64,000 nt of DNA from positions 60,385-124,384 of the forward strand of contig NZ_JBBIAB010000015.1 in the NCBI RefSeq assembly GCF_039634785.1. Reading direction: 5' to 3'. Positions within the stretch are counted from its first letter, which is position 1. Each line of letters opens with the position of its first letter. The DNA is from Tistrella mobilis. Its GTDB lineage: Bacteria; Pseudomonadota; Alphaproteobacteria; Tistrellales; Tistrellaceae. This document shows, piece by piece, positions 35,738 through 42,780 of the stretch. Below the pieces are notes generated by a model. That model had not been told where the DNA came from, ran no database searches, and saw only the letters and a list, made by a program, of their open reading frames with translations. A program made the translations under genes and the position numbers.

Positions 35738-35847
35738 GCCCGGGCACGATAGGCCCGGCCGGGGAAGAGGACAAGCGCGGCGGCGGCCGGACAAGATCCG
35801 ACGGCGGGTGCTGAAGATCAGGGAAAATGAAACCAAGTCCAGAAATG

Positions 35848-35888
35848 CGAAACGCCGCGCTGGATCGTGAGATCCGCGCGGCGTTTCG
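35848..35888 (-). terminator. Terminator of tRNA-Glu
   Basis: Stem of 13 bp CGAAACGCCGCGC/GCGCGGCGTTTCG with inner GGATC/GATCC pairing (one bulged T, GTGA loop). On the minus strand it is followed by TTTCGCATTTC, 19 bases past the tRNA 3' end. Confidence 0.75.
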
Positions 35889-35906
35889 CTGACGACGCTT
35901 GAGGAT

Positions 35907-35982
35907 TGGCACCCCCAAGGGGAATCGAACCCCTGTTTCCGCCGTGAGAGGGCGGCGTCCTGGACCGCTAGACGATGGGGGC
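35907..35982 (-). tRNA. tRNA-Glu (anticodon CTC)
   Basis: A complete tRNA with encoded CCA. The acceptor stem is GCCCCCA/TGGGGGT, the D-arm contains TAGCGGTCCAGGA, the anticodon loop CTCTCAC lies on the CCGCC/GGCGG stem giving anticodon CTC, and the T-arm is AGGGG-TTCGATT-CCCCT. Glutamate (GAG codons) follows from anticodon and overall tRNA-Glu sequence. Confidence 0.97.
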
Positions 35983-36144
35983 GTCGTCGTGTGGGCGGAT
36001 ATTTACAGCCAGCCGTCAGACCGTGCAAGAGAAAAAATGAAGCTCAGATGACGAAATATTTCCGGGGAGATGAGGGGGCCGGAAAATCAACGGCTTCGCG
36101 CCGCCCCGGCCCGCCCCGCCCCGGCCGGCCCCGACCCGCCCCGC

Positions 36145-37197
36145 TCAGCGCCGGCCGTGGGCGGCCGCGATCGAGGCATGATCCAGGAAACGGTCGACCT
36201 CCGCCGGGTCGGTCGCCCACGAGGTGACCAGGCGGATGCGCACCGTGCCGGGCGCGGGCTCGGCCCAGCGATAGAAGCCGGCCCCGGCCTTCTCCAGCGC
36301 CGCGACGGCAGGTTCCGCCAGATCGACGAACAGCTCGTTCGCCTCCACCGGATGGGCAAGCGAAACGCCGGGCAGCGACTGCAGACCATGGGCCAGCCGG
36401 GTTGCCATGGCATTGGCGTGGCCCGCCAGCGACAGCCAGAGATCGCCCGCCAGATAGGCGCGGAACTGGGCCGACAGGAAGCGCATCTTGGGGATCAGCA
36501 GGCCGGCGCGCTTGCGCAGATAGCCCATCGCCTCGGCAAGCTCGGGGTCGAAGACCACCACCGCCTCGGCCCCCAGCGTACCGTTCTTGGCCGAGCCGAA
36601 GCTCAGCACGTCGACACCGGCATCCCAGGTGATCTCGGCCGGCGCCACGCCCAGATGCACGCAGGCATTGGCGAAACGCGCGCCGTCCATATGCAGCCGC
36701 ACGCCCTGCTCGCGGGCGATCGCGCCCGCCCGCCGCACCTGATCGGGGGTATAGACCGTGCCGGCTTCGGTCGCCTGGGTCAGCGTGATCGCCGCCGGCT
36801 GGGCGGCATGAACGAAGCCGCGCGGCGCCGCGGCCAGCCGCGCCGCCAGCTGGTCCAGATCCATCCGGCCGTGATCACCGGGCACGAGCGAGAGCTTGGC
36901 GCCGCCGGTATAGAATTCCGGCGCCGCGCATTCATCCATCTCCACATGCGCTTCGCTATGGGCATAGATCGTGCCCCAGCGCGGGGTCAGCACCGCCAGC
37001 GACAGCGCATTGGCGGCGGTGCCGGTGGGCGTCATGAACACCCGGACCTCGCGGCCGAACAGCACCGCCAGATCCTCTTCCAGCGCCGCCGAGACCGGAT
37101 CATTGCCGTAGGATGGGACAGAGCCCTGATTGGCGGCGACCAGCGCCTCCATCACCTTGGGATGGGCACCCACGACATGATCGCTGTGAAAATTCAT
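36145..37197 (-). CDS. ltaE: Low-specificity L-threonine aldolase
   Basis: A 350-residue PLP enzyme of the beta-eliminating lyase family that cleaves L-threonine/allo-threonine to glycine and acetaldehyde. The start MNFHSDHVVGAHPKVMEAL, then SYGNDPVS, LHMDGARFANA and the Schiff-base lysine in LSFGSAKNGTLGAEAV are the family motifs. The related phenylserine aldolase activity is also possible. The ATG overlaps the upstream methyltransferase stop (ATGA). Confidence 0.92.
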   Translation of the reverse strand: MNFHSDHVVGAHPKVMEALVAANQGSVPSYGNDPVSAALEEDLAVLFGREVRVFMTPTGTAANALSLAVLTPRWGTIYAHSEAHVEMDECAAPEFYTGGAKLSLVPGDHGRMDLDQLAARLAAAPRGFVHAAQPAAITLTQATEAGTVYTPDQVRRAGAIAREQGVRLHMDGARFANACVHLGVAPAEITWDAGVDVLSFGSAKNGTLGAEAVVVFDPELAEAMGYLRKRAGLLIPKMRFLSAQFRAYLAGDLWLSLAGHANAMATRLAHGLQSLPGVSLAHPVEANELFVDLAEPAVAALEKAGAGFYRWAEPAPGTVRIRLVTSWATDPAEVDRFLDHASIAAAHGRR

Positions 37198-38801
37198 CGC
37201 ATCCCCCTCTGCTTCGGACCACGATCGGTCTTGGCCGCACCCCGGCCACGCGGCGGGGCATGCGGGTCGTCGCGCGGCGCCTGCCGCCCGGTGCCGCCAC
37301 GGGCTGCCGCCAGCGCCGGATCCAGCCGGAATTCGGCCGCAAGCTCCACATGGCGCGACCACAGGAACTGGTCGACCGGCATCACCCGGACCAGCCGGTA
37401 GCCGGCCGCGGCCAGGATCTTCGCGTCACGCACGAAGGTCACCGGATTGCACGACACCGCGGCGATCAGCGGAACGCCCGAGGCGGCCAGCTGTTCCGTC
37501 AGCGCCCGCGCGCCCGCCCGCGGCGGGTCGAAAACCGCTGCGTCCAGGATGGCGAGATCACGGGCAGAGGGCGGCCAGCGCATCAGGTCGCGCGGCTCCA
37601 CCGTCACCCGGTCGGACAAACCCGCAGCAGCAGCGGCCCGCGACAGCGCCTCCAGCGCCGGGCCTTCCACCTCGGCCGCGATCACCCGGGCGCCGCGATG
37701 GGCCAGAGCGAGCGCGAAGGTGCCCGAGCCGGCGAAGAAGTCGCCGATCGTGCCGCCCTCTTCGATCACATGGCCGCAGACACCGGCGACGAAGCTCACC
37801 AGCGCCTCCTCGCCCGATGCGGTCGCCTGGGCGAAGCCGGCCGGCGGCGGTTCCAGCGCCACACCGCCGCGATGCACCACCGGCGCCTGGCGCCGCACCA
37901 CCACCTCGGGCTCGGCCAGGATCGCCGGGGCATTGCCGGCGCGGGGCCCCCCGCGGGCGGGGCTCCTCTGCCGGCCCTTCTGGTTCCGGCCGCGGCCGCC
38001 GCGCTGCGGCTCGGGCACCGGATCGGGTTCGGGCCGCCACGAGATCCGGGCAAGGCCGGCGGTTTCGGCGAAGCGCGCCAGCGCCTGCAGCCCCTCGGCG
38101 TCGGGCGCCTGCGACAGCGTCAGCACCAGATCGACGCCGCCTTCGGTCGCCTCGGCATGGGCGTCCCGGAAATGGGTGGGATGGGGGTAGCCGTCGGGGC
38201 CGGCCATGAAGGCCCGCAGCTGCGGGATCAGCCGGTCGAGTTCGGGCACCAGCAGCAGGCAATGCTCCACATCGACGACATGGCGGCTGCCGGCCTCCAT
38301 ATAACCGACCACCGCCTTGCGGGCGGTCGCACGCAGCTTCCAGCTGGTCCGGCGACGTTCCTGCGGCTCTGCCGGCAGCATCGGCGCCAGTTTTGCGTCC
38401 TCGAAGCCGTTGCGGGCCAGGATGTCGGCGACCAGGCCACGCTTCCAGCCGCGATAATCGTGCAGCGCCATGTGCTGCAGGGCGCAGCCGCCGCAGGGGC
38501 CGAAATGCGGGCAGGCCGGCTCTACCCGCACGGGGCCCGGCTCCACCAGTTCCAGCCAGCGGGCACGAATGCGGTCGCGCTCCACCGTCTCCACGGTCGC
38601 CGCCACCAGATCACCCGGCAGGGCATGGGACACGAAGACCGGCCGGCCCTCATACGAGCCGATGCCGTCGCCATGGCTGCCCAGATCGGTGATCCTCACC
38701 TCGATCTGGGTGCCCGGGCGCAGCCCGCCCGCGTCATCCTCGTCACCCGGGATGCCGTCCAGTTCCGCATCTTCGCGGTCGTCGTCGCGATCGTCGTCCA
38801 C
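37194..38801 (-). CDS. RumA/TrmA-family RNA (uracil-5-)methyltransferase
   Basis: A 535-residue SAM-dependent RNA methyltransferase. Residues about 28-85 form a TRAM domain, C97, C103 and C106 (CPHFGPCGGC) with a fourth cysteine in VEHCLLL provide the Fe-S cluster typical of RumA, and GDFFAGSGTFALAL (about 368-381) is the SAM motif. The catalytic cysteine is in AVSCNPVTFVRDA (about 449). It has an acidic N-terminus (MDDDRDDDRED), an Arg/Gly-rich insertion in the middle (about 265-295) and an Arg-rich tail. The target is probably 23S rRNA U1939 or tRNA U54 by family; which one is unclear. Confidence 0.92.
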   Translation of the reverse strand: MDDDRDDDREDAELDGIPGDEDDAGGLRPGTQIEVRITDLGSHGDGIGSYEGRPVFVSHALPGDLVAATVETVERDRIRARWLELVEPGPVRVEPACPHFGPCGGCALQHMALHDYRGWKRGLVADILARNGFEDAKLAPMLPAEPQERRRTSWKLRATARKAVVGYMEAGSRHVVDVEHCLLLVPELDRLIPQLRAFMAGPDGYPHPTHFRDAHAEATEGGVDLVLTLSQAPDAEGLQALARFAETAGLARISWRPEPDPVPEPQRGGRGRNQKGRQRSPARGGPRAGNAPAILAEPEVVVRRQAPVVHRGGVALEPPPAGFAQATASGEEALVSFVAGVCGHVIEEGGTIGDFFAGSGTFALALAHRGARVIAAEVEGPALEALSRAAAAAGLSDRVTVEPRDLMRWPPSARDLAILDAAVFDPPRAGARALTEQLAASGVPLIAAVSCNPVTFVRDAKILAAAGYRLVRVMPVDQFLWSRHVELAAEFRLDPALAAARGGTGRQAPRDDPHAPPRGRGAAKTDRGPKQRGMR

Positions 38802-38881
38802 ACATCGTCTCGTTTTTTTGACGGGGCCGGTCCCATCATACCGCCGGCCCCTGGTCGAACATCGTTACAGGTGGTGCCGGG

Positions 38882-39364
38882 TCAAGGCTCGACCGGCCGC
38901 GGCGGGCCATAGGCCGCAGGCCGCCCCTCGCCCACCCTCAGCAGGCCTTCGGTGAAACAGCTGCCATCGGCCGCCAGCTGCCAGCAGCGGGCCTCGATCA
39001 TCTGGCCGTCCTCGACCCGGAAGATCACCCAGATCAGCCCCGCCTCCCAGGCGCCGGCCAGATCGGCGGCCGAGGGCGCGGCCGCCATGTCCGGATGGCC
39101 ATGATAGAGGCCGATCACCGGCGCTGTCCCGTCCTCCCGCGACCGGCGCTGCAGACGCAGGCGCAGGGCCGGGTCGATCTCGAAGGCCCGCCGCGGATCC
39201 GGGGCGAGGTTGATCGAGGCCACCGTTTCGGTCACCTCGATCCCATCGGCCCGGGCATGGCCCAGCAGCAGGCCGCAGCCTTCGGCCGGATAGGCGGCTT
39301 CGACCGTATCGACCGCCGCCCGCATCGCCGCCGGGCGGATCGTCACCCGCGGCGCCCGGATCAT
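38882..39364 (-). CDS. JAMM/MPN+ (M67) metallopeptidase-like protein
   Basis: A 160-residue protein with the full JAMM motif: E28 in YPAEGCGLLLG, H88-x-H90 and S98-x2-D101 in YHGHPDMAAAPSAAD. This means zinc-dependent isopeptidase-like activity, as in bacterial proteins acting on ubiquitin-like sulfur carriers (ThiS/MoaD type) or releasing cysteine from such adducts. Its exact partner is unknown; no ThiS or MoaD gene is next to it. The ATG overlaps the preceding gene by 4 bases. Confidence 0.88.
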   Translation of the reverse strand: MIRAPRVTIRPAAMRAAVDTVEAAYPAEGCGLLLGHARADGIEVTETVASINLAPDPRRAFEIDPALRLRLQRRSREDGTAPVIGLYHGHPDMAAAPSAADLAGAWEAGLIWVIFRVEDGQMIEARCWQLAADGSCFTEGLLRVGEGRPAAYGPPRPVEP

Positions 39365-39843
39365 TTCGCCTCGGCCGCCGCAGCCGCGGCGTTCAGCGGG
39401 ATGCGCCGGATCAGCAGGCCGGAGGCCCGGTCGATCACCACCAGCACCTGCGCGCCGTCGGCCCCTTCGGCGACCATCATCACATCCTCGCCCGCCGCGG
39501 CCAGGGTGACGACCTTCTCGTCCGACATCAGCGCCGGCCCGTCGCTGCCAACCGGGCGGAGCGGCCGGGCCGGGGCGGCAGGCGGGTTGGCGGTGCGGAA
39601 ATCGCCGGCGATCTGGCCGGGCGCCGCCGGCTGCGGCGCCGGGGTGGCGGCCTCAGGCGTCGCCGGTGCCGTCGCAACCGGGGCCCCTGCCGGCTTCTGG
39701 TCCTTGTTAGACGTCGCCCGCTGGTATATCAGCACGCCTAGACCGGCACCGACCACCAGGATGGCGATGCCGAGCCCGATGATCACCCGCTTCAGAATGC
39801 GGGTCATGCGCTGTTCGATCGTCTCGGGCGCCTTGTCGTTCAT
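39361..39843 (-). CDS. Single-span membrane protein of unknown function
   Basis: A 160-residue protein with one transmembrane helix (about residues 20-42, VIIGLGIAILVVGAGLGVLI), a Pro/Ala-rich linker (about 50-80) and a small C-terminal beta-type domain (VVTLAAAGEDVMMVAEG, then VLVVIDRASGLLIRRIPL). It has a cytoplasmic N-terminus and a periplasmic domain by the positive-inside pattern. Found between the JAMM gene (4-base overlap) and the divergent rluD gene. Similar small membrane proteins next to rluD occur in other alphaproteobacteria, but I know no function. Confidence 0.8.
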   Translation of the reverse strand: MNDKAPETIEQRMTRILKRVIIGLGIAILVVGAGLGVLIYQRATSNKDQKPAGAPVATAPATPEAATPAPQPAAPGQIAGDFRTANPPAAPARPLRPVGSDGPALMSDEKVVTLAAAGEDVMMVAEGADGAQVLVVIDRASGLLIRRIPLNAAAAAAEAK

Positions 39844-39879
39844 CTGGAAGTCCCCGATCCCCCGAAGGGAGTTGATGTT

Positions 39880-41133
39880 TTGAGCGGACGCGATTCCCGC
39901 CGGCCCGGCGACGACGACCTGCCCCGCGAGACGGCGGTGCCGGCCCATTCCGACCCGACCGAAGAGTCTGACCTCATCGAGGGGTCTGACCTCATCGAAG
40001 ACCCTGCCCTCATCGAAGACCCGGGCCTCATCGAAGACCCGGGCCTCACCCCGGACGACGACGCCGGGGCGGAGGAGGACGAGCCCCTTGCGGAGGTCGA
40101 AGCCGGCCTCGACGACGACGAGCTGTCGGCCCTTGAAGCCGCGGCGGTGCTGGGCGGCACGGTCGACATCACCCTGCCTGCCGGTTTCGCAGAGGAACGG
40201 GCGGATCGGCTGCTGGCCAATGCCGCGCCCTCGCTGTCGCGCGGGCGGGTCCAGGCGCTGATCCGCGACGGCCGGGTCACGCTCGACGGCGCGACGATAG
40301 CCGACGCCTCCCGGCGGGTAAAGCCCGGCCAGAAGCTGACCGTGACCGTGCCGGTGCCCGAGGAACGCCGCCTTGAGCCCGAGCCCATGGCGCTCGACAT
40401 CGTTTACGAGGACGAGTGGCTGATCGTGGTCGACAAGCCGGCCGGGCTGGTGGTGCATCCGGGCGCCGGCAATGATCGCGGGACCCTGGTCTCGGGGCTG
40501 CTGGCCCATGGCGATGGGCGGCTGTCCTCGATCGGCGCCCCCACCCGCCCGGGCGTGGTGCACCGGATCGACAAGGACACCAGCGGCCTGATCGTTTTCG
40601 CCAAGACCGATGCCGCCCATCTGGCCCTGGCCCGGCAATTCGCCGACCACACCATCCGCCGCGCCTATACCGCCATCGTCTGGGGCGTGCCGGCGGTCGA
40701 TCCCGGCCGGATCGAGGGCAATATCGGCCGCCACGCCACCGATCGCCAGCGCATGGCCGTGGTCACCCGCGGCGGCAAGCCTGCGGTGACCCATTACCGG
40801 ATCGCCAATATGGTCGGCGTGGTGGAGGTGTCGGAAAAGCCTCTGGCCTCGGTGCTGGATTGCCGGCTGGAGACGGGGCGGACCCATCAGATCCGCGTCC
40901 ACCTCTCTCATGTCGGCCATCCGCTGGTGGGCGACCCGGTCTATGGCCGCTGCCCCGCCCGCCTGCAGCGGATGGAAGATCCGCGGATCAAGGCCATGTG
41001 CAGCTTCCCGCGCCAGGCCCTGCATGCCCGCCGGCTGGGCTTCGTGCACCCGGTCACCGGGCGTCGCATGAAATTCGAAAGCCCCCTGCCGCAGGACATG
41101 CGGGAGCTTCTGGCTAGTTTGGAATTCTTCTAA
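39880..41133 (+). CDS. rluD: RluD-family 23S rRNA pseudouridine synthase
   Basis: A 417-residue pseudouridine synthase from a TTG start (39880) with GAAGGGAG upstream. Residues 30-50 encode hexapeptide repeats of the form [SP]xLIE[DG], acidic and probably disordered. Then an S4 domain (DRLLANAAPSLSRGRVQALI, about 107-126) and the catalytic domain with HRIDKDTSGLIVFAK (catalytic Asp in the RID motif). RluD makes three pseudouridines in helix 69 of 23S rRNA. Its acidic N-terminal extension of about 95 residues is larger than in usual RluD (about 325). Divergent from the membrane protein gene. Confidence 0.94.
   Translation: MSGRDSRRPGDDDLPRETAVPAHSDPTEESDLIEGSDLIEDPALIEDPGLIEDPGLTPDDDAGAEEDEPLAEVEAGLDDDELSALEAAAVLGGTVDITLPAGFAEERADRLLANAAPSLSRGRVQALIRDGRVTLDGATIADASRRVKPGQKLTVTVPVPEERRLEPEPMALDIVYEDEWLIVVDKPAGLVVHPGAGNDRGTLVSGLLAHGDGRLSSIGAPTRPGVVHRIDKDTSGLIVFAKTDAAHLALARQFADHTIRRAYTAIVWGVPAVDPGRIEGNIGRHATDRQRMAVVTRGGKPAVTHYRIANMVGVVEVSEKPLASVLDCRLETGRTHQIRVHLSHVGHPLVGDPVYGRCPARLQRMEDPRIKAMCSFPRQALHARRLGFVHPVTGRRMKFESPLPQDMRELLASLEFF
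39961..40050. repeat. 18-base tandem repeats encoding acidic repeats in RluD
   Basis: Five 18-base units with the form GARGWCCCKGSCCTCATCGA in imperfect copies; the last is truncated into CTCACCCC. Whole repeats keep frame, so the number of SDLIEG/PGLIED hexapeptides could vary between strains. Confidence 0.7.
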
Positions 41134-41622
41134 AGTGTGATGGACGTCATCGTCCGGCTGTGTCAGTCTGGGGTACAAGACAAGCGTGCCCGGGAACGGG
41201 TGCGCCTGTCTACCCCGACCAAGGGCTCTACCCCGACCAAGGGCGGACCAGATGAGAGACTGCCTCACCCGGAAGGTGAAAACCGGGTACCGCAGATTCT
41301 CGCAGCCTCTTAAGGCGGTGGTAACGAAAGGCGTGACATCCTCGGGACGTCGAGGGGATGCATGGTCACGAAAAGAGCATGTCGTCCCCTGGGAACTTCG
41401 GGGTGATCATATCGGTTGGCCGGACAGAGAGACCGGAAGGCACGAAAGATCGGAACGCCTGACGCCACGGAATAATGTGGTGCGGCCGCATCCGGATGGA
41501 CGACCGGGACGTAAGATTGGTGCAACCTGAAACGTAGGATATTGGGCGGCGGCTCGTATAAGCCTCAGAAGAGGGACGAAAACCGCCCGAGATGGACTCA
41601 ACGGGTCACGCGCGCCGGAAAC
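41134..41622. other. Structured non-coding region between rluD and rpoH promoter
   Basis: About 490 bases with no convincing gene, lower GC than flanking coding DNA and many inverted repeats. It contains: an 18-base exact tandem duplication (41209-41244); a large interrupted hairpin at 41256-41301 with pairs GAGA/TCTC, CTGC/GCAG and ACCCGG/CCGGGT; a CCTCG/CGAGG hairpin; an interrupted GGGGA-x-G-CATG / CATG-x-C-x-TCCCC hairpin spanning about 41354-41393; and a TGCGGCCGCA palindrome. Plus- and minus-strand open frames here have poor protein character. It does not match RNase P RNA, tmRNA or SRP RNA by their conserved motifs. It might be a long mRNA leader of rpoH or an unknown RNA. Confidence 0.5.
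41209..41244. repeat. Exact 18-base tandem duplication downstream of rluD
   Basis: TCTACCCCGACCAAGGGC occurs twice in a row (41209-41226 and 41227-41244). It lies 75 bases past the rluD stop and just before the hairpin at 41256. Confidence 0.85.
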
Positions 41623-41638
41623 TGGCGCACTGCTTGCA
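41623..41638 (+). promoter_or_regulatory. Candidate sigma-54 promoter for rpoH
   Basis: TGGCGCACTGCTTGCA has the -24 GG and -12 GC elements exactly 10 bases apart and the TTGCA half site; it departs from TGGCACG-N4-TTGCA at two positions. Predicted transcription start is about 41650, 130 bases before rpoH. E. coli rpoH also has a sigma-54 promoter. The activator and binding sites are not identified. Confidence 0.5.
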
Positions 41639-41780
41639 TATCTCCCCGCGACGGGACGCAAGGGCCTTCGCTCCGCATGGTGCGGACGAACCCTGCCGGT
41701 CGCACCAGGGAGAGGCGCGGCCGGACCCACCCCACCGGGACCTTGACTCCCCTGGGGTCAGTCGAGAGGAGGCACGTGCC

Positions 41781-42704
41781 ATGGCTTCACGCACGCCCCG
41801 CACCGCCGGACGCGACAACATGTTCGATGCCGGCCTCGGCCCCTATCTGCAGCAGATCCGCCGCTATCCCGTGCTCGAACTTGAGCAGGAGCAGCGCCTT
41901 GCCCGTCGCTTCCGCGACGAAGGTGATGTACGCGCTGCGGATCAGTTGGTCAACAGCCATCTCCGCCTGGTCGCAAAGATCGCGATGGGCTATCGCGGCT
42001 ATGGTCTGCCGCTGGCCGATCTGATCTCCGAAGGCAATCTCGGCATGATGCAGGCGGTGCATCGTTTCGACCCCGACCGGGGCTTCCGGCTCGCCACCTA
42101 TGCGATCTGGTGGATCCGTGCGGCCATTCAGGAATACATCATGCGGTCCTGGTCGGTGGTCCGCATGGGCACCACCGCCTCGCAGAAGCGGCTGTTCTTC
42201 AACCTGCGCCGGGTGAAGAGCGAACTCGACATCATGGGCGAGGCCGGGCTCAACGACGATCAGGTCGCGATCATCGCCGAGAAGCTCGATGTCGAGCCCT
42301 CGGACGTGGTGGCCATGGAACGCTATCTGGACGGCATCGCCAGTTCGCTGAACGAGCCGGTGCGCCAGGAAGCCGATACCGAATGGCAGGACTGGCTGGA
42401 AAGCCCCGAGGACGACCAGGAAACCATGCTGGCCGAAGCCGAGGAAACCGGCCGCGCCCGCACCCTGATCGAAGGCGCGGTCGCAAGCCTCGGCGATCGG
42501 GAACGCGACATCTTCAGCCGCCGCCGCCTGGTCGACGCCCCGGCGACGCTGGAAGATCTGAGCCAGGTCTACGGCATCAGCCGCGAACGGGTGCGCCAGA
42601 TCGAAGCCCGCGCGCTTGAGAAGGTCAGCCGCTGGGTGAAACGCGAAACCCGCCGTGAAATCGGCCGCACCCCGGTGCTGCCGGCGGTGGCGATGCACCA
42701 CTGA
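41781..42704 (+). CDS. rpoH: RNA polymerase heat-shock sigma factor, RpoH
   Basis: A 307-residue sigma-32-type factor. Region 2 includes HLRLVAKIAMGYRGYGLPLA (61-80), then GFRLATYAIWWIRAAIQEYI. The RpoH box is TTASQKRLFFNLRR (about 131-144), which distinguishes it from RpoD. Region 4 is DLSQVYGISRERVRQIEARA. ATG 41781 has GAGGAGG in front, and a perfect GGCACGTGCC palindrome fills the space between that site and the ATG. It directs transcription of chaperone and protease genes under heat or misfolding stress. Expressed at least in part from the sigma-54-like site upstream. Confidence 0.95.
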   Translation: MASRTPRTAGRDNMFDAGLGPYLQQIRRYPVLELEQEQRLARRFRDEGDVRAADQLVNSHLRLVAKIAMGYRGYGLPLADLISEGNLGMMQAVHRFDPDRGFRLATYAIWWIRAAIQEYIMRSWSVVRMGTTASQKRLFFNLRRVKSELDIMGEAGLNDDQVAIIAEKLDVEPSDVVAMERYLDGIASSLNEPVRQEADTEWQDWLESPEDDQETMLAEAEETGRARTLIEGAVASLGDRERDIFSRRRLVDAPATLEDLSQVYGISRERVRQIEARALEKVSRWVKRETRREIGRTPVLPAVAMHH

Positions 42705-42738
42705 GCCATTCGCCACTGCGCCCTGAACGATCACGATC

Positions 42739-42780
42739 GGGCGGATCTGCCTAAGCTTTCGGCAGATCCGCCCTTTCGCG
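42739..42780 (+). terminator. Terminator of rpoH, convergent with kinase gene
   Basis: A 13-bp perfect stem, GGGCGGATCTGCC (42739-42751) with GGCAGATCCGCCC (42761-42773), then TTTCG. It overlaps the end of the convergent kinase gene by its right half, so it may serve both strands. Confidence 0.8.

Noticed and set aside
41186..41530. Possible 114-residue protein downstream of rluD
   Set aside because: It is rich in Arg with no domain-like pattern, and the DNA is full of hairpins; no ribosome site was seen.
41134..41622. RNase P RNA, SRP RNA or tmRNA in the rluD-rpoH spacer
   Set aside because: The CCGGAAGG string resembles part of SRP RNA, but the AGCA loop half and other conserved blocks are missing; no GAGGAAAGUC or tag-peptide pattern is present.
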